From Sulfurovum sp. (GTDB lineage Bacteria > Campylobacterota > Campylobacteria > Campylobacterales > Sulfurovaceae), in contig JALVGO010000214.1 in assembly GCA_027029065.1 (NCBI GenBank), forward strand, positions 1 to 9,556: a stretch of 9,556 nt of DNA, read 5' to 3'. The position numbers and the translations under genes were made by a program. The notes below the pieces were generated by a model that ran no database searches, had not been told where the DNA came from, and saw nothing but the letters and a program-made list of their open reading frames with translations. This document shows positions 4,348 to 9,556 of the stretch, one piece after another; position 1 is the stretch's first letter, and every line of letters starts with the position of its first letter.

Positions 4348-5739
4348 CTATTCTATCGTCGCAACCGCTTTTTCGATCCGTTCAATTGTCTCATCGACTC
4401 CGATGATTGCCATCATCTCATCGACTCCGGGACCGGTCAAGGCACCGACAAGTGCCACACGCAGCGGCATACCGATCTTCCCAAAACCTATCTCTTTCTC
4501 CGCAACAAGTGCTTCAAGTACGGCATGGTAGTCACTTGGCAGATGCAGCGGTTTTTCCCATGTCTGCAGCATTGCGATGAAGTCGACAAGGATCTTTTTT
4601 GCCTCCCCTTTGAATGCCTTCTTTACTGCTTTTGCATCATATTCTGTCGGTGCATTTAAAATAAGATTGATCTGTTCTGCCAGTTCTACCAGTGTTTTAC
4701 CGCGCTCTTTGGTTGCATCAAGCAGCATCTCAAGACGGTCATGTTCGGCAATGTCCACGCCGAAGTCCTTGAGCAGTTTGGCCAGTTTAGCATTGGGTGT
4801 ATTTTTAATGTAATGTGCATTGAGCCAGAGCAGTTTGTCCGGACTGTAACTTGATGCAGACTTGTTGATATCTTTTGGATCAAAGAGAGAAATCATCTCC
4901 TCAAGAGAGAAGATCTCCTGATCGCCGTGACTCCACCCCAGACGCACCAAAAAGTTGAGCAGGGCTTCAGGCAGATAGCCCATACGCTTGTACTCCATCA
5001 CATCTGTTGCCCCGTCACGCTTGCTGAGCTTCTTGCCCTGCTCATTGTTGATCATCGCAACATGATAGAATTTTGGCAGCTTGAAACCAAGCGCATTGTA
5101 AACCACGATCTGCTTGGGCGTGTTGTAGAGGTGGTCGTCACCACGTATCACATCGGTCAGCCCCATCAGCGCATCATCGATGGCGACAACAAAGTTGTAG
5201 GTAGGCGTGCCGTCACTTCTGGCAATGATAAAATCATCTACCTCATCGGCTGCAATATTGATCTCCCCTTTGACACCGTCAACAAAACTGATGACACCCT
5301 CTTTTGGTGCCTTGATACGGATTACCGGGTCAATACCTTCAGGCGGTGTACCGTCAAAATCACGGTAACGTCCATCATAACGTGGGCGTTCCCCTCTTGC
5401 CATCTGTGCTTCTCTGAGAGCATCGAGCTCCGCTTTGCTCATATAGCATTTATATGCCTTGCCCTGGGCAAGCAGCTGGTCGATGTATTGTTTGTAGAGA
5501 TCAAACCGTTTGGACTGGTAAACCACATCACCATCGTAGTTCATACCCACCCAGTCAAAGGCTTTGATGATTGCTTCGAGTGCCTCTTCAGAGTTTCGTG
5601 CACGGTCGGTATCTTCGATACGCAGCAAAAATTTCCCGTCGTTGTGTCTCGCCCAAAGCCATGAAAAGAGTGCGGTTCTCAGTCCGCCAATATGCAGGTA
5701 CCCTGTCGGAGAGGGTGCAAAACGTGTTACTACAGCCAT
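4348..5739 (-). CDS. gltX: Glutamyl-tRNA synthetase, GluRS1-like
   Basis: This class I synthetase charges tRNA with glutamate in the cytoplasm. The 463-residue product has the HIGH-type motif in APSPTGYLHIGG (8-19), the KMSKS-type motif KLSKR (237-241), and family segments RIEDTD (40-45), TPTYNFVV (178-185) and RGDDHLYNTPKQ (199-210). The anticodon-binding helical region follows. Campylobacterota usually carry two GluRS enzymes, one for tRNA-Glu and one specialised for tRNA-Gln. The sequence resembles GluRS1 of Helicobacter, the general tRNA-Glu enzyme, as I recall it. The Cys cluster of the E. coli zinc site is absent. The start at 5739 has GAAGG 7-8 nt upstream. It stands alone, convergent with mqnA. 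Confidence 0.95.
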   Translation of the reverse strand: MAVVTRFAPSPTGYLHIGGLRTALFSWLWARHNDGKFLLRIEDTDRARNSEEALEAIIKAFDWVGMNYDGDVVYQSKRFDLYKQYIDQLLAQGKAYKCYMSKAELDALREAQMARGERPRYDGRYRDFDGTPPEGIDPVIRIKAPKEGVISFVDGVKGEINIAADEVDDFIIARSDGTPTYNFVVAIDDALMGLTDVIRGDDHLYNTPKQIVVYNALGFKLPKFYHVAMINNEQGKKLSKRDGATDVMEYKRMGYLPEALLNFLVRLGWSHGDQEIFSLEEMISLFDPKDINKSASSYSPDKLLWLNAHYIKNTPNAKLAKLLKDFGVDIAEHDRLEMLLDATKERGKTLVELAEQINLILNAPTEYDAKAVKKAFKGEAKKILVDFIAMLQTWEKPLHLPSDYHAVLEALVAEKEIGFGKIGMPLRVALVGALTGPGVDEMMAIIGVDETIERIEKAVATIE

Positions 5740-5759
5740 ACTGTCGCCTTCATATGTAA

Positions 5760-5774
5760 ATTATGTGAATTGTA
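5760..5774 (-). promoter_or_regulatory. Probable gltX promoter -10 region
   Basis: On the minus strand, TACAAT (5774 to 5769) and CATAAT (5765 to 5760) are both usable -10 boxes, 20-30 bp before the gltX ATG at 5739. No -35 stands out. Confidence 0.35.
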
Positions 5775-5811
5775 TCGAAAGTGAGGTTAAAGGGTGGGTG
5801 AGTACAACAGT

Positions 5812-5830
5812 TTCGGGCAAGAAGCCCGAA
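5812..5830 (-). terminator. GC-rich hairpin after the ComEA-like gene
   Basis: TTCGGGC (5812-5818) and GCCCGAA (5824-5830) form a perfect 7-bp stem with a 5-nt loop, starting 8 nt past the stop codon of the ComEA-like gene on the minus strand. What follows is AACTGTTGT rather than a clean T-run, so intrinsic termination may be inefficient. Confidence 0.5.
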
Positions 5831-5837
5831 TAGACGG

Positions 5838-6245
5838 TTACTTCTTTTTGGAAGTACTCTTTTTGTCAGACTTTTTTTTGGACGTTTTTTTCTTTTTGGT
5901 ATCACTTTTGGTATGCTTTTTCTTGCCACTCTCTTTTTTTGCAGAAGACTTTTTATGGCTTTTTTTGGAAGCTGTCTTTTTCACTTTTTTGGGTGTTTCA
6001 CCAGCCTTTACATCATTTTTGACATTAGATGCGATCTGTTCACCAATCCCGTCCACACGCTGCAGGTCTTCAAACGATTTGAACTTCCCTTTGCGGCGTT
6101 CCTTGATAATCGCGGCTGCCTTCTTCTCCCCGATACCGTTGATCTGCATCAGCTCCTCTTTGCTTGCCGTATTGAGCTTGCTCAGACTCATACCGAACAT
6201 GGCAGTTGCCGCAAGCACCATGACCAAAACTGTTTTTTTGAACAT
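5838..6245 (-). CDS. Secreted ComEA-like helix-hairpin-helix DNA-binding protein with lysine-rich tail
   Basis: ComEA-type proteins bind double-stranded DNA in the periplasm or at the membrane during natural transformation. The 135-residue product starts with a signal peptide or anchor, MFKKTVLVMVLAATAMFGMS. Two helix-hairpin-helix motifs then span about 23-80, with hairpins NGIGEKKA (36-43) and DGIGEQIA (65-72), and the LNTAS entry typical of ComEA. Residues 81-135 are an unusual tail: 26 Lys and 10 Ser in 55 residues, in KKS/TSKKK-like low-complexity runs. The HHH core matches ComEA; such a tail is not part of the usual protein. The start at 6245 has a strong AAGGAG with 6-nt spacing. The 71-bp gap after pglF has AT-rich sequence fit for a promoter, so it may be transcribed alone. 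Confidence 0.83.
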   Translation of the reverse strand: MFKKTVLVMVLAATAMFGMSLSKLNTASKEELMQINGIGEKKAAAIIKERRKGKFKSFEDLQRVDGIGEQIASNVKNDVKAGETPKKVKKTASKKSHKKSSAKKESGKKKHTKSDTKKKKTSKKKSDKKSTSKKK

Positions 6246-6316
6246 CTTCTTCTCCTTTGAATTAAGATAATGTATCCAATCATAACCAAAGAATATAGTA
6301 AAAATATCTCAGGAGT

Positions 6317-8089
6317 CTATAAATGTGAAAACTCAGGAACAATCTTTTTGAGCTGCTCTGTTTTATTGTCACTCTCCAGCAGTTGTACAATATCTTCCCG
6401 AAGTTTTTCTATAGGATAGACAGAAGGACGTGCAATCATAATAGAGCTGTACTGTGTCTTCTGCTCACTTTCATCTATAAGTAGCTCTTCGTAGAGCTTC
6501 TCTCCCGGGCGAAGTCCGGTATAGATAACCTCTACCTCCCCCTCTTTTCCGTAAAGCCGAATCATCTGCTTTGCCAATTCAGTAATCTTGACCGGTTCAC
6601 CCATATCCAAGATGAACAACTCTCCGCCCTTGGCGATAGCTGCTGCCTGAAGTACAAGCTGACACGCTTCCGGGATAAGCATGAAATAGCGTGTGATCTC
6701 AGGATGTGTCACCGTAACCGGACCGCCCTGTTCTATCTGATATTTGAACTTTGGAATAACAGAACCACTGGAACCAAGTACATTACCAAAACGCACAGCT
6801 ACAATTTCTGTCTTCTTACTCGGTACATTCTGGGCATAGAGTTCAGTCACCCGTTTTGTTGCCCCCATGATGTTGGTCGGGCGTACCGCCTTATCTGTCG
6901 ATATGACGACAAGTTTTTCCGTCTCTGCTTCAATGGCACTGTCTATCACATGCATCGTTCCTGCTACATTATTGTGGACTGCTGCGTCAGGGTTGTGTTC
7001 ACATAGCGGAACATGTTTGTATGCTGCAGCATGGATAACAATCTGCGGTTTTGTTTCGGCAAACAGTTTTCCGACAGCCTGACAGTCTGTCACATCCAGC
7101 AGTCTTAGATCGGCACCCAATATCTCCTGCCCTATGCGATAGAGATGGTACTCACTGTGATCAACCAAAATCAATTTGGATGCTCCAAACCGATAACACT
7201 GGCGTGCAACTTCCGAACCAATGCTGCCTCCAGCACCGGTAATCAGTACAGAACGCTCTTTAATAAAAGAGGCGATCAGTGCACTGTCAAGATCCTGGGG
7301 ATGTCTGGCAAGCAAGTCTTCAATGGATAAATCTTCAAGTTTCTCATGCTCTCCGCCAAGCAGTTTGACCTGCTTAATCTCCCGAATACCTGCCTCATTG
7401 AGACGTTCTACAAGTCTTTGCAATGCTTTTTGCGGCATCTGACTTGCAAGAATCGCTGAAACGATCTGCTTACGCTGCACAATCTCTTCAAGCATATCCG
7501 AGTCATACACTTTGACATTGTTGATATAGGCATCTTTGATATTCTCATCCTCTTCCAATGCCATGATCGCAACGGGATAGTAATCTATCTCATGCTTCAG
7601 TGCACTCTGAATCACTGTGGCAGTTTTACTATTTGCACCAAGCAACAGTGTCGGTTTGAGCGCATGAGGTTGAAAATTCTCGTTCCAAAATCGCTTGCTG
7701 ACACGAATGCTTCCTATCAATATCAAGGAGAGAAAAAAGTCTATCACAATCACTGATCGTGGAAAGGGCTGAAAATAGCTAGAAAAAACTATATAACACA
7801 ATATAAAAGCACCATAGGCAAATATATGTGCCTTGACAATATTGGCAGCATCCCCAAAACTGAAAAAGCGCCAAATAATAAAATAGCTTTTAAACGCAAA
7901 CATCGCCACAATTTTAAACAGCACAAGTATGCCGTATGCAAGCCAGAAATGTGCCAAAAATTTCTGCTCGATGTGAAAATTGAAGCGAAGCAGATAGGCA
8001 CTGTAAAATGAAAAAAGTGACAACAACAGATCCATCGTCACAAAAAAGAACACCCTCTTGGCTGCAGTTGGACGCAACAATCTGCTCAT
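6317..8089 (-). CDS. pglF: PglF-like membrane UDP-GlcNAc 4,6-dehydratase (FlaA1/WbpM family)
   Basis: The enzyme oxidises and dehydrates UDP-GlcNAc to the 4-keto-6-deoxy sugar used for bacillosamine-type glycans. The 590-residue product has four predicted membrane helices (about 12-35, 46-66, 84-106, 111-130), a linker Rossmann-like domain (about 145-245), and an SDR dehydratase domain from about 278. In the latter are the NAD-binding GAGGSIG (285-291), HAAAYKHVP (353-361), STDKAV (397-402) and MGATK (408-412). Met replaces the catalytic Tyr of short SDR enzymes, as known for the WbpM/PglF branch, with Lys412 kept. The ATG overlaps the stop of the aminotransferase gene (ATGA), so the two are translationally coupled; AAGG lies 7 nt upstream. 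WbpM-type enzymes for other sugars are the main alternative. Confidence 0.9.
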   Translation of the reverse strand: MSRLLRPTAAKRVFFFVTMDLLLSLFSFYSAYLLRFNFHIEQKFLAHFWLAYGILVLFKIVAMFAFKSYFIIWRFFSFGDAANIVKAHIFAYGAFILCYIVFSSYFQPFPRSVIVIDFFLSLILIGSIRVSKRFWNENFQPHALKPTLLLGANSKTATVIQSALKHEIDYYPVAIMALEEDENIKDAYINNVKVYDSDMLEEIVQRKQIVSAILASQMPQKALQRLVERLNEAGIREIKQVKLLGGEHEKLEDLSIEDLLARHPQDLDSALIASFIKERSVLITGAGGSIGSEVARQCYRFGASKLILVDHSEYHLYRIGQEILGADLRLLDVTDCQAVGKLFAETKPQIVIHAAAYKHVPLCEHNPDAAVHNNVAGTMHVIDSAIEAETEKLVVISTDKAVRPTNIMGATKRVTELYAQNVPSKKTEIVAVRFGNVLGSSGSVIPKFKYQIEQGGPVTVTHPEITRYFMLIPEACQLVLQAAAIAKGGELFILDMGEPVKITELAKQMIRLYGKEGEVEVIYTGLRPGEKLYEELLIDESEQKTQYSSIMIARPSVYPIEKLREDIVQLLESDNKTEQLKKIVPEFSHL

Positions 8090-9186
8090 CCCAGTACCTT
8101 TTTGATAATATCGACCACCCTGTCAATATCATTGTCAGACATATTCGAACCGCTTGGCAGGCAGAGTCCTGTTGCAAACAGTTTTTGAGAGGTGCCGTCA
8201 ACAACAACAGGGGCATCAGCAAAAAGCGGCTGAAGATGCATCGGCTTCCATAGCGGGCGGCTTTCAATATTGTGTGCCGATAACGCATCCATCACTTTCA
8301 TCGGATCGGTTTTTGCAAATGTCAATGTTGTCAGCCACCGGTTCCCTCTGCTACCCTCTATTTCAGGCATGAACGCAATCTCTCCGTAAGTACCAAGTGC
8401 ACTCTGGTAATATTGAAAAATCGCCCTGCGTCTGACAACCCGTTCTTCAAGTATCTCCATCTGTGCTACACCGATCGCGGCAAGTACGTTTGACATACGG
8501 TAGTTATAGCCATACTCTTTGTGTTCATACCAGGGCATATCTTCTTTGGCCTGAGTTGCAAAGAAGCTTGCTTTGTCTACCCACGCTTGATTGTTTGAGA
8601 CCAGCATCCCCCCACCGGAAGTTGTCAATATCTTGTTCCCGTTGAACGAATAGACCCCCATATCACCAAATGTACCACTTTGCTGTCCGGACAGGCTCGC
8701 TCCCAAAGATTCAGCCGCATCTTCAATGACATAGATACCATGCTCACGGCAGATACAAACAATTGTATCGATCTTTGCCATCTGTCCGTAAAGGTGGGTT
8801 ACGATCAATGCTTTGGGTTTTTTGGGCAAACGGGCGATTGCCTCCTCCAGCAGCACAGGAGAGAGATTCCAGCTCTCATCACTGTCAATAAACACGGGGG
8901 TCGCTCCTTGATACAACACAGCATTGACCGAACCGATAAAGGTAAACGAAGAGACGAGCACGTAGTCTCCCTCTCCCACACCAAGCACCCGCAGTGCCAA
9001 ATGGAGTGCTGCTGTTGCCGTATTGGTCGCAAGCGCGTGATCTGCACCGGTATGGTTACACACCTGTCTCTCAAAACGTGAAATAAATGCACCAAGCGGC
9101 GCGATATAGTTGCTTTCAAACACTTCAGCAATATACTGCTGTTCCTTGCCGCTCATATGCGGAGGTGAAAGAAAAATCCTCTCCAT
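8086..9186 (-). CDS. pglE: PglE-like UDP-4-keto-sugar aminotransferase (DegT/DnrJ/EryC1/StrS family)
   Basis: The enzyme transfers an amino group from glutamate with PLP to the C4 ketone made by the dehydratase, giving UDP-4-amino-4,6-dideoxy-GlcNAc. The 366-residue product begins with FLSPPHMSG, then SNYIAPLG (25-32), SSFTFIGS (79-86), HLYGQ (131-135), EDAAESLG (155-162) and the PLP-lysine segment FNGNKILTTSGGGM (181-194, Lys185). The C-terminal SRPLWKPMH and CLPSGSNMS segments complete the family pattern. Similarity to Campylobacter PglE, as I recall it, runs the full length. It starts 2 bp after the upstream transferase and overlaps pglF by 4 bp, so it sits mid-operon. No PglD acetyltransferase is in the window; it could lie upstream, otherwise the product stays unacetylated. 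Confidence 0.92.
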   Translation of the reverse strand: MERIFLSPPHMSGKEQQYIAEVFESNYIAPLGAFISRFERQVCNHTGADHALATNTATAALHLALRVLGVGEGDYVLVSSFTFIGSVNAVLYQGATPVFIDSDESWNLSPVLLEEAIARLPKKPKALIVTHLYGQMAKIDTIVCICREHGIYVIEDAAESLGASLSGQQSGTFGDMGVYSFNGNKILTTSGGGMLVSNNQAWVDKASFFATQAKEDMPWYEHKEYGYNYRMSNVLAAIGVAQMEILEERVVRRRAIFQYYQSALGTYGEIAFMPEIEGSRGNRWLTTLTFAKTDPMKVMDALSAHNIESRPLWKPMHLQPLFADAPVVVDGTSQKLFATGLCLPSGSNMSDNDIDRVVDIIKKVLG

Positions 9187-9188
9187 TG

Positions 9189-9556
9189 TTACCCCAAAAC
9201 CGTTTTTATAAGATACCCGACATCTTTGGACAGTGACCAGTTTCGGATATATGCTTTGTTGATCTTCACCTTGTCCGGCCAGATCACTTCTTTATTATAG
9301 CGTTCCGGGTCTTGGACTTTGGAGAGTAAAATCTCTTCATCTTTATATTTGAGCGATGCCGGTCCGGTAATACCGGGGCGAAGTGACAGTATAATACGGT
9401 CATCCCCCTCCAGTAGATCTGCAAACCCAGGTACATCCGGTCTTGGTCCGACAAAACTCATTTGCCCGAACAATACGTTAAAAAGCTGTGGCAGTTCATC
9501 GATCTTTGTTTTCCGGAAAAAGGCACCGCTTTTGGTAATACGGCGGTCTTGGCTTA
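9189..9556 (-). CDS. Polyprenyl-phosphate sugar phosphotransferase (bacterial sugar transferase family), C-terminal part
   Basis: These membrane enzymes move a sugar phosphate from a UDP sugar to undecaprenyl phosphate, the first committed step of lipid-linked glycan assembly. About 122 residues are visible; the 5' end is outside the window and the frame is open to the edge. The reading starts SQDRRITKSGAFFRKTKIDE, followed by LPQLFNVLFGQMSFVGPRPD and RPGITGPAS, all hallmarks of the catalytic domain. The C-terminus (KDEEILLSKVQDPERYNK, ending KTVLG) has the charged insertion seen in many O-antigen/capsule sugar transferases rather than the shorter tail of Campylobacter PglC. It is followed after 2 bp by the aminotransferase gene, whose GGGG ribosome binding site lies in its last codons. 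Confidence 0.92.
   Translation of the reverse strand, partial: SQDRRITKSGAFFRKTKIDELPQLFNVLFGQMSFVGPRPDVPGFADLLEGDDRIILSLRPGITGPASLKYKDEEILLSKVQDPERYNKEVIWPDKVKINKAYIRNWSLSKDVGYLIKTVLG

Noticed and set aside
4927..5664. A 245-codon open frame on the plus strand
   Set aside because: It is antisense to gltX over its conserved catalytic core and has no recognisable domain; it is a frame shadow of the codon use there.
5794..6270. A 158-codon Phe/Leu-rich plus-strand frame resembling a membrane protein
   Set aside because: The hydrophobicity comes from reading the lysine-rich AAA/AAG codons of the ComEA-like tail backwards as TTT/CTT.

Overview
The window most resembles a member of the Campylobacterota (Epsilonproteobacteria), probably a Sulfurovum- or Sulfurimonas-like genus. 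Four things point there. The chorismate dehydratase MqnA is a short form, as in this phylum, and implies futalosine-route menaquinone synthesis. The glutamyl-tRNA synthetase resembles the epsilonproteobacterial GluRS1 type. The glycan genes match the Campylobacter PglE and PglF enzymes closely. Promoters show extended TATAAT -10 boxes with little -35. These are family-level judgements from the translated sequence; no database search was run.

Layout. 1-264: the left end of a probable IS21-family element, with only the first ~30 codons of IstA, reading off the window edge. 281-361: the N-terminal stub of a TraR/DksA-like zinc-finger protein, cut off after about 27 codons. 466-1119 (-): a LexA/CI-like S24 repressor. 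Its upstream region carries three copies of a dyad operator and a divergent 37-codon ORF (1276-1389). 1386-3442 (-): a molybdenum cofactor cluster transcribed moaD, moaE, moeA. 3514-4167 (+): mqnA, divergent from moaD. 4168-4347: a convergent intergenic region with a REP/REPIN-like inverted pair. 4348-5739 (-): gltX. 5838-6245 (-): a secreted ComEA-like helix-hairpin-helix protein with a long lysine tail. 6317-9556 (-): a tight operon of a phosphoglycosyl transferase (5' end outside the window), a PglE-like aminotransferase and a PglF-like membrane dehydratase.

How the genes work together. MoaD and MoaE form molybdopterin synthase, and MoeA then inserts molybdate. MqnA starts the menaquinone pathway, which supplies the quinone for the anaerobic respiratory enzymes that usually need Mo cofactor. 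PglF and PglE convert UDP-GlcNAc to a UDP-4-amino-4,6-dideoxy sugar. The phosphoglycosyl transferase would move such a sugar phosphate onto a polyprenyl carrier for surface or protein glycan assembly.

The least ordinary signal is non-coding. Four gene 3' ends (S24 repressor, moaE, moaD, mqnA) each carry a short array of degenerate 7-bp repeats. The arrays are purine-rich on the coding strand, most units contain a stop triplet, and each array is followed or flanked by a hairpin. At moaD and moaE the stop codon itself lies inside a perfect inverted repeat. No tRNA, rRNA or CRISPR array was seen.
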